Shown: positions 24,004 to 34,389, counted from the stretch's first letter. The stretch: 64,000 bases of DNA from Corynebacterium sp. zg-331 (GCF_014267345.1 NZ_JACMYD010000001.1:434001-498000), one strand, 5' to 3'. Notes: generated by a model not told the origin, from the sequence alone. Made by a program: numbers and translations.

Positions 24004-25032
24004 ATGACGAAAGGTATGCACGATCACGGCGGCTACGGCACAGGGCGCATTGCGAACGGATATCATCGGCATAGCGGCCCGGGAGAAAAGTGTCCCACGG
24101 ATAATATTCCCGGCTACCTTCTGGCCAATATTCCCGCAGTATTGGGCTTCTATCCCCAGGAATCGGTGGTACTCGTGGGATTGGATCATGATCGGGCCAG
24201 CCGGTATCGGATGGGGCCGGTGGTGAGGGGAGACTATCCCGTGCCACCGGATGTTCTCGATGCGGCTGTGCGCACGATCCTCGAAGCGGGTGCCGGATCC
24301 TGCATGGTCTTCCTCGTTGGCGCCGTGCCCTCGGAGGAGTCCGTGATGGCCTTGCAGCGGGCCCTGCACCACCCGCAGTTATTTCTCTGGGGCATGTGGC
24401 GGTGCGACGAGATCGCTACGGGGCAGCGCTACATGCGCGTGGGAGAATCGAATGGGAGCGTCCGATGGCCCGCGGGCATGATCCCAATGATTGCCGCAAC
24501 CCCCGCCATGCAGGTCCTGGTGGATCGTGGGGAATTACCCGCACTGAGCAGAAAAGAAGCGTGTGCTTCTTTCCAACCCTCGGGAGACCCCTGGCCGGTA
24601 AATAAGCAAGAAATACAGCATCTGGTGGAGAAGATCGATCGACAGCCAGGCCTCTTGGCGGAGCTCATGGCAGAGGGCCAAGACATCCTCCGTGGCCTCG
24701 GGGACAAAACGCACGTGGTCTTCTTTTTAAGCCATACCATGCTGCGCGATGCCCTCGTACATCCCGTGGTGGAGCACGCCGAGCAGTCCCATCGCTTACT
24801 TCATCAGGCCGCCCGGCATACCAGAGGAGAGGCGCGGATCAACGCACTCTGCCTTTATGCCATCGCCGCCGTGGCGTGCGGGCGGCCGTGGCGGGCAGCC
24901 CTCGCCCTGTACACGGCGCTGGCGGAGGCCCCCACCCATAACCTGAGCCGACTCCTCCACGCGGTCTTGACGCAGTGCGGGGCGCAGACCATGCTCAACG
25001 CGGTAACGCAGCGACCACGCCCCGAAGGATAA
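24004..25032 (+). CDS. DUF4192 family protein
   Basis: The actinobacterial DUF4192 signature is clear: a tetrapeptide-like IPGYLLANIPAVLGFYPQESVVLVGL segment at about residues 36-61, then alternating alpha/beta segments. The C-terminal helical part (ARINALCLYAIAAVACGRPWRAALALYTAL) resembles the end of the family. No signal peptide, membrane helix or catalytic motif was found and the function is unknown. I chose ATG 24004 (342 aa); the open frame extends upstream to 23626 but would cross the DnaA-box palindrome and antisense PAC2. It converges on galE with a 13-bp gap. Confidence 0.78.
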   Translation: MTKGMHDHGGYGTGRIANGYHRHSGPGEKCPTDNIPGYLLANIPAVLGFYPQESVVLVGLDHDRASRYRMGPVVRGDYPVPPDVLDAAVRTILEAGAGSCMVFLVGAVPSEESVMALQRALHHPQLFLWGMWRCDEIATGQRYMRVGESNGSVRWPAGMIPMIAATPAMQVLVDRGELPALSRKEACASFQPSGDPWPVNKQEIQHLVEKIDRQPGLLAELMAEGQDILRGLGDKTHVVFFLSHTMLRDALVHPVVEHAEQSHRLLHQAARHTRGEARINALCLYAIAAVACGRPWRAALALYTALAEAPTHNLSRLLHAVLTQCGAQTMLNAVTQRPRPEG

Positions 25033-25045
25033 AACGCGCGGGAGG

Positions 25046-26005
25046 TCAACCGCGCCGCTGTGTGTACTCCCAGGCGTCGGAGACAATGGTCTCGATATCG
25101 GTATGCTCGGGCCGCCATCCTAACTCCCGCATGATCTTGTCCGAGGACGCGATCAGCACCGCCGGATCGCCCGCGCGTCGGGGGGAAATCTCCGCGGGGA
25201 TGGGGTGCCCGGTGATGCGCCGGCAGGCCGCAATGACCTCGCGCACCGAGTTACCGGCCCCCGAACCGAGGTTGTATATGCGGTGGGTACCGGGAGACTG
25301 GGTTTCCAGGGCCAGCAGGTGAGCCTGGGCCAGGTCGCGGATATGGATGTAATCGCGCACCGCCGTACCGTCCGGGGTCGGCCAGTCCTCACCGAAAACG
25401 AGGATCTTTTCGCGCTGGCCCATCGCCACCTCCAAAATGAGTGGGATGAGGTGAGTCTCCACCTGCCGGTGCTCGCCCATGTCCCCGTAGGCTCCGGCTA
25501 CGTTGAAGTAGCGCAGGCTGGTTGCGCCGAGCCCATACGCCTGGGAATAGGAGGTGATGGCGTGATCGATAGCGAGCTTGGTGGCTCCGTAGGTGTTCGT
25601 GGGGGCGGTGGGGCAGTCCTCCGTGATGGGTACGGCGTTTGGTTCACCATAGGTGGCTGCGGTGGAGGAAAAGACGAGGTTGGTCACGCGGTGGCGGCGC
25701 ATCGCATCGAGCAAGCTCAGCGAGGTGCCCACGTTATCGCGCCAGTATTCGGCGGGCCGGTCCATCGACTCGCCGACGAGGGAGCGGGCGGCGCAATGCA
25801 GCACGCCCTCGAAGCCCCCCTCGGATAACACGGCGTCGACCGCCTCGTCCACGCGCCCCTCCACGAGCCGCGCGCCGGGGGCGATCGCGTCGCGGTTGCC
25901 GGTGGAAAAATCATCGAGGATGGTGACCTCGTGGCCGGCTTCTACGAGCACCTGGGAGCAGACGCTGCCCACGTAGCCAGCCCCGCCGGTAACTAGCAAC
26001 TTCAT
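25046..26005 (-). CDS. galE: UDP-glucose 4-epimerase
   Basis: This short-chain dehydrogenase interconverts UDP-glucose and UDP-galactose, which also feeds the galactan of the cell wall. The NAD-binding TGGAGYVGS motif is at residues 6-14, and the catalytic Ser-Tyr pair lies in [10 protein letters not shown] and [11 protein letters not shown] (YxxxK). The length (319 aa) is normal for actinobacterial GalE. It follows dtxR by 5 bp on the same strand, the conserved dtxR-galE order. Confidence 0.94.
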   Translation of the reverse strand: MKLLVTGGAGYVGSVCSQVLVEAGHEVTILDDFSTGNRDAIAPGARLVEGRVDEAVDAVLSEGGFEGVLHCAARSLVGESMDRPAEYWRDNVGTSLSLLDAMRRHRVTNLVFSSTAATYGEPNAVPITEDCPTAPTNTYGATKLAIDHAITSYSQAYGLGATSLRYFNVAGAYGDMGEHRQVETHLIPLILEVAMGQREKILVFGEDWPTPDGTAVRDYIHIRDLAQAHLLALETQSPGTHRIYNLGSGAGNSVREVIAACRRITGHPIPAEISPRRAGDPAVLIASSDKIMRELGWRPEHTDIETIVSDAWEYTQRRG

Positions 26006-26010
26006 GATCC

Positions 26011-26697
26011 CTAGCCCTCCAGTGGTTCCACGCGTATGGCGTGCCCGAGGTCGTCGGCGAGCTCGATGGTCTTGTCCGCCTTGGAGATGGTGACCAGCCC
26101 GCCTTCGTTGCGCACAATCACCTCGGAACCTATGCCGATGCCAGCGTCAGCGAAGGCGCGCAGGCGGCGGTTTTCCATCTGCACGATCTCGTTGACCTGA
26201 AGCAGCAGGGCCGGAATATCCCGGCCCTCGGGGAGATCCACGGGGCGTATGCCGCGCTCGCTGGGAGACTCCCTATCGATCCCCAGTTCTTTGAGACCAG
26301 GAATGGGGTTGCCGAAGGGGGAGTAGGCGGCGTCCCCCAGCACATCGACGACCCGGCGTTCCACTTCGTCGCTCATCACGTGCTCCCAGCGGCAGGCCTC
26401 ATCGTGAACCTGTTCGAGATCGAGGTGGAGGACGTCGGTGAGCAGTCGCTCCGCGAGGCGGTGCTTGCGCATCACAGCGGTGGCGCGCTCGCGGCCTTCA
26501 TCGGTCAAAAGTAGGCTGCGATCCGGACGCACGTGCAGCAGGCCGTCGCGCTCCATGCGGGCGACCGTCTGGCTGACCGTGGGGCCCGATTGCTCCAAGC
26601 GCTCCACGATGCGGGCACGCAGGGGAACGATGCCTTCTTCTTCAAGTTCGTAGATGGTGCGCAGATACATCTCGGTGGTATCGACGAGATCTTTCAC
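26011..26697 (-). CDS. dtxR: Iron-dependent repressor DtxR
   Basis: DtxR binds Fe2+ and shuts off iron uptake genes (and the diphtheria toxin gene where present). The first 50 residues are nearly identical to the C. diphtheriae protein as I recall it. Metal ligands are all conserved: Met10, His79, Glu83, His98, Cys102, Glu105 and His106. The C-terminal SH3-like domain is present ([18 protein letters not shown]). Its middle part (about 60-70 and 125-150) is more divergent. It lies between sigB and galE, as in other corynebacteria. Confidence 0.97.
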   Translation of the reverse strand: MKDLVDTTEMYLRTIYELEEEGIVPLRARIVERLEQSGPTVSQTVARMERDGLLHVRPDRSLLLTDEGRERATAVMRKHRLAERLLTDVLHLDLEQVHDEACRWEHVMSDEVERRVVDVLGDAAYSPFGNPIPGLKELGIDRESPSERGIRPVDLPEGRDIPALLLQVNEIVQMENRRLRAFADAGIGIGSEVIVRNEGGLVTISKADKTIELADDLGHAIRVEPLEG

Positions 26698-26802
26698 TGT
26701 TTACCTCTTTTTATGTTTTTGCGCTATGGAAGTGACCATCACACTACCCGCTCCGCCGACTCCTCGTTGAGAGAAGGCCGGAGAAGCGCGGCGGAAGCCT
26801 CA

Positions 26803-27789
26803 TTATTGGGCATAATCGCGCAGCCGGGCCGCGCGTTCGCCATCGCGCAGTTTGCTCATGACCTCCCGCTCGATCTGTCGCACGCGTTCCCGGGAGAGCC
26901 CAAAGCGCCGCCCGATCTGATCGAGGGTACGCGGCACGCCATCATCGAGGCCGTAGCGCAGCCGAATGACGTCCTGCTCGCGCTCCTCCAAGGTGGAGAG
27001 CACGGAACGAATATCGGAGTGGCGCAGGGAGGCGACTACCGCGCTCTCGGCGTCCGCGGCCTCGGCATCCTCGATGAAGTCCCCCAGGGGAGCCTCCTCA
27101 TCGGCCCCCACAGGCATGTCCAGGCTCACGGGATCCCGGGACTGGCGCAGCAGCATCTCGATTTTGGATTCATCGATGCCGGACTCCTCTGCGAGCTCCT
27201 CGTTGGTGGCCTCGCGCCCGAGGTGCTGGTAGAGCTCGCGCTTGATCCGAGAGAGCTTATTGACCTGTTCTACTAGGTGCACCGGCAGGCGGATCGTGCG
27301 GGATTGATCAGCCATGCCGCGGGTAATGGCCTGACGAATCCACCAGGTAGCGTAGGTGGAAAACTTAAAGCCTTTGGAATAATCGAACTTTTCCATGGCC
27401 CGGATGAGGCCCAGGTTGCCCTCCTGAATCAGATCCAGCAGCGGCATGCCGCGCCCGGTGTAACGCTTAGCCAGCGAGACCACCAGGCGGAGATTAGCCT
27501 CCAACAGGTGGCTGCGGGCCTTTTTCCCCTCGCGGGCCAGCACCTTCAAATCGCGCTTTTTGGCCCGGGTGAGGGGTTCGTGAGCGTGGGCGAGGAGGTG
27601 CTCGGCGTAGAGACCGACTTCGATTTGCTGAGCCAATTCCACCTCGTCCTCGGCGGTGAGCAGCGCAGTTTTGCCGATGCCGTTGAGATACACCCTGACG
27701 AGGTCGGCGGAGGGGTTATCGTTGGTCTGGTTGCGGCGGCTGCCGCGATCCTGCTCGTCAGGGTCAAACTCGGTCACCGACGCTGTCAT
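26803..27789 (-). CDS. sigB: Principal-like RNA polymerase sigma factor SigB
   Basis: SigB is a non-essential group 2 sigma factor for stress and stationary phase. Region 1.2 begins at [16 protein letters not shown] (about residue 29). Region 2 has [44 protein letters not shown] compressed into the usual order, and region 4 ends with [21 protein letters not shown]. There is no long N-terminal extension, unlike SigA at 34455. A SigH-type promoter lies 37 bp upstream. Confidence 0.95.
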   Translation of the reverse strand: MTASVTEFDPDEQDRGSRRNQTNDNPSADLVRVYLNGIGKTALLTAEDEVELAQQIEVGLYAEHLLAHAHEPLTRAKKRDLKVLAREGKKARSHLLEANLRLVVSLAKRYTGRGMPLLDLIQEGNLGLIRAMEKFDYSKGFKFSTYATWWIRQAITRGMADQSRTIRLPVHLVEQVNKLSRIKRELYQHLGREATNEELAEESGIDESKIEMLLRQSRDPVSLDMPVGADEEAPLGDFIEDAEAADAESAVVASLRHSDIRSVLSTLEEREQDVIRLRYGLDDGVPRTLDQIGRRFGLSRERVRQIEREVMSKLRDGERAARLRDYAQ

Positions 27790-27825
27790 GAATGCCTCCT
27801 CGTTCTCACCGATGCTGCAAAGTAC

Positions 27826-27851
27826 AACGCCCGACCCCGCACATTAGTTCC
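27826..27851 (-). promoter_or_regulatory. SigH-type promoter of sigB
   Basis: On the minus strand GGAA (27851-27848) and GTT (27828-27826) are 19 bp apart, matching the ECF sigma H pattern GGAA-N18-20-GTT. The site starts inside the 65-bp gap after dtd. In C. glutamicum, sigB is known to be under SigH control, so the site fits established regulation. Confidence 0.6.
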
Positions 27852-27854
27852 CGC

Positions 27855-28289
27855 TTATTTTTCCCGGGTATCCACCAGGAGGGTAAAGGGACCGTCATTG
27901 ACGGATTCCACCTGCATCATGGCGCCAAACCGACCCTGCTCCACGCGTAGGCCCTGGGCCCGAAGCTCCGATACCACCGCCTCGATCAGCGGGGCCGCAG
28001 CCTCGGCGGGAGCAGCCTGCGCCCAGGAGGGACGACGCCCGCGGGAGGTGCGCCCCTGGAGGGTAAATTGACTGACGACCAGCACGGGGGCCGCGGCGTC
28101 GACGGCATTGACCTCGCCGTCGAGCAGCCGCAGCTGCGCTATCTTGCGCGCCATCGCGACCGCGTCCTGTGCAGTGTCCTCGCGGTGCACGCCCACCAGG
28201 GCCAGGACGCCGGGTTCTTCTAAGGCCCCCACCATTTCCCCCTCCACTAGCACTGCCGCCCGGGTGACCCTGCTTACCACCGCCTTCAT
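27855..28289 (-). CDS. dtd: D-aminoacyl-tRNA deacylase
   Basis: This small homodimeric enzyme removes D-amino acids wrongly charged to tRNA. Both family motifs are present: SQFTLQG at residues 73-79 and NDGPFT at 131-136 (NxGPxT). Length (144 aa) is normal. Its ATG overlaps the end of the upstream methyltransferase gene by 4 bp, so the two are probably translated together. Confidence 0.94.
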   Translation of the reverse strand: MKAVVSRVTRAAVLVEGEMVGALEEPGVLALVGVHREDTAQDAVAMARKIAQLRLLDGEVNAVDAAAPVLVVSQFTLQGRTSRGRRPSWAQAAPAEAAAPLIEAVVSELRAQGLRVEQGRFGAMMQVESVNDGPFTLLVDTREK

Positions 28290-29854
28290 CGAGACTCCTC
28301 GCCATGCGTGCGACCCCCGGCGAGGAGATCGGCGGGCAGCAGCAGGCCGTGGCGTACCAGATCGACCACCGCCGCGGCGACCTCCGGTAGGATGCTCTCG
28401 GCGGCGAGATCCTGGGCGGCGCAGTAAAGGCGCACCACCTCGCCCAGGCTCAGCCCCTCGGGATGCAGGCCGGCGACGATGGCCGCGATGTGCTCGTCCA
28501 CCTCGTGGCTAAATCGCGGCCCATCCGTGCGGCTCAGTCGCTGCACGGCGGGGCGAAATCCCATGCCGGTGGCGGTATCGGTTATCCCGATGCGTTCACG
28601 AGCCACGCCGGGGCGTAGGACGAAGCGGCAGGAGAGAACCTCCTCGTGACCGCGAAGGCCGCGCAGCCAGTGACTGCGCTCGAAGTATTCCTCCACCTCC
28701 GGTCCCAGGGGATCCTGGAAGTCGTGGCTGAGTTCCTCGACTATGACCTCGCTGGGCTCGTCGTCGGCTAGCCGCTGGAGGGCCACGAAGCCGAAGCCTA
28801 CGCCGGTGACGCTCTCGGTGGCAAAGAAGTCGAGCCACTGCTCGCTGCGCTGGGCAGCCTCGTCGCCGCGTGGATCGAGGGACTCATCGCGCAGCCAGGT
28901 GCCTACGTAGAGGGCCGGATCGGCCACGTCGCGCTGTAATACCCAGGCCGCCACCCCGTGGGAGGGCAGCCAGGAGGCCACACGGGATTGCCAGGCCTCA
29001 CCCTCGCGGTGAACCCAGGCCGCCACCGCGTGCGCGGTGCCGCCCCGGCGCAGGTGGCGCGGGGCCTGGGAGAGAATCAGGCGCGAGGCACCGTCGAGGG
29101 CGAGGCCGGAATCTCGGTAGACGTGCCCCACCTCGGGCGGGCCTACCACGAACGGAGGGTTGGTGATGATCCGATCGAATACCCGCCCGGCCACCGGCTC
29201 GAACCAGGAGCCCGCGCGGACCTCGATCTCCGGGAAAGCGGCATCCTCGGCGGTGGCCGCCCCGCGGAAGGTGGCGCGGGCGAAATCCAGGGCGCGGGGG
29301 TGCACATCGGTCGCGGTGATGCGCCGCGCATAGGGAATCTGCCCCAGGGCCTGCACACCCGAGCCGGTGCCCAGATCGAGCACGCTGTCCACCGGGGAGG
29401 TGGGCACGGAATCGAGCAGGGAGATACTGGCCGCGCCCACACCCAGAACGTGATCGGGTCCGGGAACATGCGCGATCATGGAGGCATCGGCGTCGGAGAA
29501 CACCCACTGATCTCGACCGGAGAGCACGTGGGGGTAGACGTCGATTGTCGTGCGCGCCCGGTCCGCGCACGCGACAAGGGCTTCTGCCTTCCGTAGGCTT
29601 TGGCATGCCTCCGCTCCCAGCGCATCGAGGCAGCGCTCCCACGGTAGTTCGTCGTGGAGGAGAAAGAACCGCACGAGAAAAGACAAGCGGGAATCATCGA
29701 GGGTGGCGCGCCGCACGGCGGCGGGCTCGCCGCGATGCAGGGCACCAGTGGCCTCTGGGCCGAGGTGGCGGCGAATGCCTGCCGCGGTGAACTGCGCGTC
29801 GCGCAGTAACGGAACGAGAATGCCGGCGGCATCCTTCAGAAGGGACAGGGACAT
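28286..29854 (-). CDS. Class I SAM-dependent methyltransferase with extra N- and C-terminal domains
   Basis: The 522-residue protein has an actinobacterial N-terminal domain (about 1-150), then a Rossmann methyltransferase core. The SAM motif [13 protein letters not shown] is at 158-170 and NPPF at 232-235; the latter is typical of enzymes acting on planar nitrogen (N6-adenine in RNA/DNA or N5-glutamine). The C-terminal about 150 residues are family-specific. It is conserved in actinobacteria, but the substrate is unknown to me. It overlaps dtd and follows the DUF3099 gene by 3 bp. Confidence 0.85.
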   Translation of the reverse strand: MSLSLLKDAAGILVPLLRDAQFTAAGIRRHLGPEATGALHRGEPAAVRRATLDDSRLSFLVRFFLLHDELPWERCLDALGAEACQSLRKAEALVACADRARTTIDVYPHVLSGRDQWVFSDADASMIAHVPGPDHVLGVGAASISLLDSVPTSPVDSVLDLGTGSGVQALGQIPYARRITATDVHPRALDFARATFRGAATAEDAAFPEIEVRAGSWFEPVAGRVFDRIITNPPFVVGPPEVGHVYRDSGLALDGASRLILSQAPRHLRRGGTAHAVAAWVHREGEAWQSRVASWLPSHGVAAWVLQRDVADPALYVGTWLRDESLDPRGDEAAQRSEQWLDFFATESVTGVGFGFVALQRLADDEPSEVIVEELSHDFQDPLGPEVEEYFERSHWLRGLRGHEEVLSCRFVLRPGVARERIGITDTATGMGFRPAVQRLSRTDGPRFSHEVDEHIAAIVAGLHPEGLSLGEVVRLYCAAQDLAAESILPEVAAAVVDLVRHGLLLPADLLAGGRTHGEESR

Positions 29855-29857
29855 GGC

Positions 29858-30325
29858 TTAGGCATCCTTTGCGGGGTCGGGGCGGGCGTGGTCATCGGCG
29901 CTCGTCGAGGCGGAGATCTCGGGCTTCCCCGCGCGGGCCTCGAGGGCGGTGGCCTGCTGTTGGCGTGCCAGCGCGGGTTTATACACTCGCCGGACGCGCG
30001 GATCTCGGGGCTCCCCGCGCCCGTTGGCGATCACCACGGCGATCCACGGCATGGGAATGGACACGCAGAACAACACCCCGGCGATCACCCAGTTATTCCA
30101 GGCCACCAGCGCGAGCAGCGCCAGCGCGATGAGGGGCAGGCGCACCCCCTGCATGATCCCGTACAGGCGCTCCCGGTGACGAAGGTTCTGCTCCGGGGTG
30201 CGATGGGCGTCGGTAATCAGTGCCACCCTCCGCCGCGGGCCCGGCAATACCCTCCGCCGCGGCGGGGAAGCGCCGACGGGGGCATCGATAGTCCCGGGAT
30301 CCGGGGAGGCACCGTGAGAATCCAT
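29858..30325 (-). CDS. DUF3099 membrane protein
   Basis: The core segment ALITDAHRTPEQNLRHRERLYGIMQGVRLP followed by two hydrophobic helices (about residues 67-98) is the DUF3099 pattern. A Pro/Arg-rich N-terminus and a charged C-terminal tail flank it. Total length is 155 residues. Function is unknown. It starts a three-gene run on this strand with the methyltransferase and dtd. Confidence 0.8.
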   Translation of the reverse strand: MDSHGASPDPGTIDAPVGASPPRRRVLPGPRRRVALITDAHRTPEQNLRHRERLYGIMQGVRLPLIALALLALVAWNNWVIAGVLFCVSIPMPWIAVVIANGRGEPRDPRVRRVYKPALARQQQATALEARAGKPEISASTSADDHARPDPAKDA

Positions 30326-30384
30326 GTTCCCAGGGTAACCGGGCGTGTGGCCCGCACCGGCACGGGTGGGGCATGATGGGTGGG

Positions 30385-30621
30385 GTGAGTACGAGCACGA
30401 CGATTGATCGCCCCGAGATCAGGGAAGAAACCACCACCGATAACGACAGGCCCACGTTCTTCCACTACGTCAAGAAGAACCAGATTGTGGAGTCCGCCGT
30501 CAGCGGAAACATGGTGGTGGCCCTCTGCGGAGAGACCTTTCCGGTGACCAAGCAGGCCAAGCCAGGCTCCCCGGTATGCCCCGATTGCGAACGGGTGTAC
30601 AAGGGCCTGCGGAAAAAGTGA
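30385..30621 (+). CDS. DUF3039 family zinc-ribbon-like small protein
   Basis: The 78-residue product has the DUF3039 core FFHYVKKNQIVESAVSGNMVVALCGETFPV and ends with a CPDCERVYKGL motif. Three cysteines (VALCGE and CPDC) may bind zinc. GTG 30385 was chosen; ATG 30373 is in frame. Its TGA overlaps the GTG of the following helicase (GTGA), a conserved actinobacterial pairing that suggests a common task of unknown nature. Confidence 0.8.
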   Translation: MSTSTTIDRPEIREETTTDNDRPTFFHYVKKNQIVESAVSGNMVVALCGETFPVTKQAKPGSPVCPDCERVYKGLRKK

Positions 30622-32339
30622 CGGGCCGCGTCAAGGGGCAGCTCCGCGAGTGGCAGCGCAAGGCACTGACCACCTACCTGGTGAAAAAGCCCAAGGATTT
30701 CCTCGCGGTGGCCACCCCCGGCGCGGGCAAGACCACCTTCGCGCTGCGCGTGGCCATCGAGCTGCTGGATAACCGCACCGTGGATCGCGTGATCGTCGTG
30801 GTGCCTACCGAGCACCTCAAGGTGCAATGGGCCAGCGCGGCCGCGCGCGTGGGCATCTCGCTCGACCCGAACTTCCGCAATTCCGATGCCGTCAATGCCT
30901 CCCACGACGGCATCGTGGTCACCTACGCCCAGGTAGCCCTGCACCCGTTCAAGCACTATTCCGTATCGACCGCGCGGCGCAGCCTGGTCATCCTCGACGA
31001 GATCCACCACGGCGGCGACGCCAAAAGCTGGGGCGATGGCATCCGCGAGGCCTACGCTGACGCGGCGCATCGCCTGGCGCTCACAGGAACTCCCTTCCGC
31101 TCGGATGACTCCGCGATCCCCTTCGTGCGCTACGCCGAGGACGGCGAGGGACACCTGGTCAGCCAGGCCGACCATACCTACGGCTACTCCGACGCGCTGG
31201 CCGACGGCGTGGTGCGCCCCGTGGTCTTTTTGGCCTACTCCGGCGAGGCCCGCTGGCGCGATAGTGCCGGCGAGGAATATACCGCCCGGCTGGGCGAGCC
31301 CCTCAACGCGGAACAAACCGCTCGGGCCTGGCGCACCGCGCTCGACCCCAAGGGCGAATGGATACCGGCGGTGCTGTCCGCCGCGCACACCCGCCTGATC
31401 CAACTGCGGCAGAACATGCCCGACGCCGGGGGGCTGGTCATCGCCTCCGATACCAAGACCGCCCGCGCCTACGCCGCCATCTTGGAACGTATCTCGGCGA
31501 CCCCGGTGACGGTGGTGCTCTCCGACGAGGCGGGTGCCTCCGAACGCATCGCGGAATTCTCCCGTTCCACCGACGAATGGATGGTGGCGGTGCGCATGGT
31601 CTCCGAGGGGGTGGACGTGCCCCGGCTGGCCGTGGGCGTCTACGCTACCTCCGCCTCCACGCCGCTCTTCTTCGCCCAGGCCATCGGGCGCTTCGTGCGC
31701 TCGCGCATCCCGGGGGAGACCGCCTCGGTGTTCCTGCCCTCCGTGCCCGTGCTGCTGGATCTGGCCGCCAAGCTGGAAAAGTCCCGCGACCACGTGCTGA
31801 GTCAACCCGACCGCCCCTCCGACGGCCTCGATGACGAACTGCTGGCCGAGGCCAACAAAGAAAAAAACGAGCCAGACCTCGACCGCAGCTATCAATCCCT
31901 TGGCGCCGAGGCCGAGCTGCAATCCCTCATCTACGACGGCTCCACCTACGGCACCGGGGCGCTCACCGGCTCGGCCGAGGAGGCGGACTACCTGGGGTTG
32001 CCCGGCCTCCTTGACGCCGAGCAAATGCGCGCCCTGCTGCGCAAGCGGGAAAAGGAACAGCTCGATGCCCGCACCGCCGAGGCCGAGCGGGACAAGGAAC
32101 GCCGGGCCCGTGCCCAGGATTCGGCCGGGGCGCAGGCCGCCCGCGACCGAGTGGCCAGCGAGGAGCTGCCCATCCTGCGCAAGAAGCTCAACGCCATCGT
32201 CTCGATGACCGCCGCGCGCACGGGACGCCCGCACGGCTCCATCCATAACGAGGCGCGTCGGGTCTGCGGGGGACCGCCCACGGCAATGTGCTCGGCGGAA
32301 CAACTGCGCGACCGCATCGCTTACCTGCGCAAGTGGTAA
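30618..32339 (+). CDS. DEAD/DEAH-box family superfamily II helicase
   Basis: The protein of 573 residues begins with a Q-like REWQRKAL segment. Walker A (TPGAGKTT) is at 33-40 and DEIHHGGDAKSWG starts at 127. Helicase C motifs include RMVSEGVDVPRLAVGVYAT and QAIGRFVRSR. A C-terminal coiled, charged region (about 470-530, rich in Lys/Glu/Arg) follows. The fold resembles the ResIII/RadD group acting on DNA, but no nuclease is attached. It is coupled to the DUF3039 gene by a 4-bp overlap. The role is unknown; DNA repair is one guess. Confidence 0.85.
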   Translation: MTGRVKGQLREWQRKALTTYLVKKPKDFLAVATPGAGKTTFALRVAIELLDNRTVDRVIVVVPTEHLKVQWASAAARVGISLDPNFRNSDAVNASHDGIVVTYAQVALHPFKHYSVSTARRSLVILDEIHHGGDAKSWGDGIREAYADAAHRLALTGTPFRSDDSAIPFVRYAEDGEGHLVSQADHTYGYSDALADGVVRPVVFLAYSGEARWRDSAGEEYTARLGEPLNAEQTARAWRTALDPKGEWIPAVLSAAHTRLIQLRQNMPDAGGLVIASDTKTARAYAAILERISATPVTVVLSDEAGASERIAEFSRSTDEWMVAVRMVSEGVDVPRLAVGVYATSASTPLFFAQAIGRFVRSRIPGETASVFLPSVPVLLDLAAKLEKSRDHVLSQPDRPSDGLDDELLAEANKEKNEPDLDRSYQSLGAEAELQSLIYDGSTYGTGALTGSAEEADYLGLPGLLDAEQMRALLRKREKEQLDARTAEAERDKERRARAQDSAGAQAARDRVASEELPILRKKLNAIVSMTAARTGRPHGSIHNEARRVCGGPPTAMCSAEQLRDRIAYLRKW

Positions 32340-32374
32340 CAACCACCGACAGTCGATTCGCCAGAAAGGACGCC

Positions 32375-33583
32375 ATGACGCCACCGGCCCACAACAATCA
32401 CGCCGTGTCCACCCGATTCCTCGCCCCCGATGTGGCCCGGGGATTCATGCTGCTCTTTATCGCCCTAGCCAACGTGGTGACCGCCTGGGCCCCGGCGGGA
32501 GAAGCAATGACGGCGTCCGCGATCGGGGGAGTACGCGGGGACTCCCTTGCCGACAAGATCGCCGTGGTTCTCGGAGCTATGTTCGTGCACGTGCGGGGCC
32601 TGCCGATGTTTGCCACCCTCCTGGGATTCGGCGTGGGTATGATCTCGCTGAGCCTGCTGCGCCGGGGATACCCCCGGATGAACGCCCAGCTGGTGCTGCT
32701 GCGCCGGTACGGCTGGCTCATCCTCTTTGGCGCCATCCACATGATTTTTCTCTTCTACGGAGACATCATGTTCAGCTACGGCATGTGCGGCCTCGTTCTG
32801 ACCGGGCTCATCGCCCTGAGCAACAAAACCCTCCAGAGAATTGCGGGTGGTGTCTGGTTACTCGGGGCCATCGCCGTCTTTGTGCTCAACCTCGTCTCCG
32901 AAGGGACACCAACGCCCCCCGAGACCTACCTCTCCTACCTGGAGTTTGGTGCCCTCACCCTGGTGAACATGACCATCCTGAGTCCTCTGCTGCTCCTTTC
33001 CCTCCTGCCGCCGATGATCGTGGGGTTGCTCATGGCCCGCCTGCTCATGCTGCACGACGTTCCCGCCCACCGACGCGGACTCATGGCGTGGGCTAGCATC
33101 GCCGCGGCGTTCATCCTCCTCGTGGGCCTGCCCTGGGGCCTGGCGGAGATCGGCGTGCTGCCCGCAGCCTGGAGAGGGCCGCTCTACGCACTGAACCAGG
33201 CCGCCGGCTTTGTCACTGGCCCGGGCCTTGTGGCCGCCATCGCCCTGCTCGTGCAGCCCGCGCAGCGCCGCTGGCAGCGGGACGGCACGATGCACCCGGT
33301 CATCGGCGCCCTGGTGGCCCTGGGCAAACGGTCCATGTCCGGGTATGTGGCCCAATCGGCGCTATTTTTCCTTGTGGTCCTGCCCTTTACCCTCCACCTC
33401 GCGGAGGGAATGGGGGCCGCGGGGAAGTCGTTGATCGCGGTGGCCGTGTGGGCTCTCACGCTCCTGGCCGCCGTGGCGCTAGAGTGCGCCGGGAAGTCGG
33501 GACCGCTGGAGACACTGCATCGGAGGCTGAGTTACGGCAAGGACGGACTGCCGCAGCGGTGGGAGCCCAGGGAATCGAGGTAG
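32375..33583 (+). CDS. DUF418 family membrane protein (YeiB-like)
   Basis: The 402-residue product has about ten hydrophobic helices. It opens with the typical RFLAPDVARGFMLLFIALAN stretch and contains the GFGVGMI and FGAIHMIFLFYGDIMFSYG segments of DUF418/acyltransferase-like proteins. The C-terminal DUF418 motif GKRSMSGYVAQSALFFLVVLPF is clear. ATG 32375 has an AAAGGA 4 bp upstream; an earlier in-frame start overlaps the helicase. The function is not established. Confidence 0.85.
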   Translation: MTPPAHNNHAVSTRFLAPDVARGFMLLFIALANVVTAWAPAGEAMTASAIGGVRGDSLADKIAVVLGAMFVHVRGLPMFATLLGFGVGMISLSLLRRGYPRMNAQLVLLRRYGWLILFGAIHMIFLFYGDIMFSYGMCGLVLTGLIALSNKTLQRIAGGVWLLGAIAVFVLNLVSEGTPTPPETYLSYLEFGALTLVNMTILSPLLLLSLLPPMIVGLLMARLLMLHDVPAHRRGLMAWASIAAAFILLVGLPWGLAEIGVLPAAWRGPLYALNQAAGFVTGPGLVAAIALLVQPAQRRWQRDGTMHPVIGALVALGKRSMSGYVAQSALFFLVVLPFTLHLAEGMGAAGKSLIAVAVWALTLLAAVALECAGKSGPLETLHRRLSYGKDGLPQRWEPRESR

Positions 33584-33651
33584 CGAGCGAGAGAGGCGGG
33601 AATGTTAATGTTTCCCAATATCATGCGGATAACCGGTGAAAGGATTATGTG

Positions 33652-34368
33652 ATGACCGATTCGGGGAAAAACCCCTACGCCAAGCAGCCCGATAAGAAAC
33701 CCGAGGGGGATGTTGCCCCCCTCATCTCCGTTCCACTGGGGACACCGGGGGAGGAGTCCGCCGAGGACGCGAAGGCCGCTGAGAAGAAACAGGGGGCGTC
33801 TGCTGCGGCGTGGCCCGGCCTGGAGGAGGCCGCCGCCGAGGGGAAAAAGACCGTGGAGAAGGCTCCGAGGATCCCCGCCCCGGGAGAAAAGAAGGAGAAA
33901 CCCAAGGCGGCCGCGGGGGATAAGAAACCGGAGAAGCCGGCCCAGGATGTCCCCGCGCTGGTGCAGGTGCCGCACACCTCCACGGAGCCGGACGAGGGGT
34001 GGACGGCCGCGACGGTGGAGAAGAACCACCTGGCCAACTGGGCGTTGGGGGTGGGCATCGCCTCCCTCGCCTCGCTGATCGTCGTGGTAGCGCCTCTGCT
34101 GGTGGGCCTGGTCGGCATCATCGTGGGCATACTAGCCGTGCGCAAGGCGAAGAAAAATACCACCGAGGGCCGCCACATGGGTAGATCCGTGGCGGGCCTG
34201 GTGATGTCCGCCACGGCCTTCATCATCAGCCTCGTGACCACCGTCGTGGTGACGGTGCTCATCGCGCGCAATAGCGGCGACATCATTGATTGCAGGGATA
34301 AATACCCCGATGGCTCTGATGAGCAGACGCAGTGCATCGAGGGGGTGATTCAGCATATGGCGGGCTGA
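33652..34368 (+). CDS. DUF4190-like membrane protein with long charged N-terminus
   Basis: The first about 125 residues are rich in Lys, Glu, Ala and Pro and look disordered. Two hydrophobic helices follow (about 128-160 and 178-205), with the linker VRKAKKNTTEGRHMGRSVAGLV typical of DUF4190 proteins. The short end is polar with two cysteines. AGGA lies 7 bp before ATG 33652. Function is unknown; such proteins are often envelope-associated in actinobacteria. Confidence 0.75.
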   Translation: MTDSGKNPYAKQPDKKPEGDVAPLISVPLGTPGEESAEDAKAAEKKQGASAAAWPGLEEAAAEGKKTVEKAPRIPAPGEKKEKPKAAAGDKKPEKPAQDVPALVQVPHTSTEPDEGWTAATVEKNHLANWALGVGIASLASLIVVVAPLLVGLVGIIVGILAVRKAKKNTTEGRHMGRSVAGLVMSATAFIISLVTTVVVTVLIARNSGDIIDCRDKYPDGSDEQTQCIEGVIQHMAG

Positions 34369-34389
34369 GTCTCGATCCGCACGGCAACA

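Noticed and set aside
30465..32384. A 639-codon antisense open frame opposite the SF2 helicase
   Set aside because: It is a GC-rich codon-bias shadow: Gly/His/Arg-rich, no motifs, while the plus strand shows clear helicase motifs.
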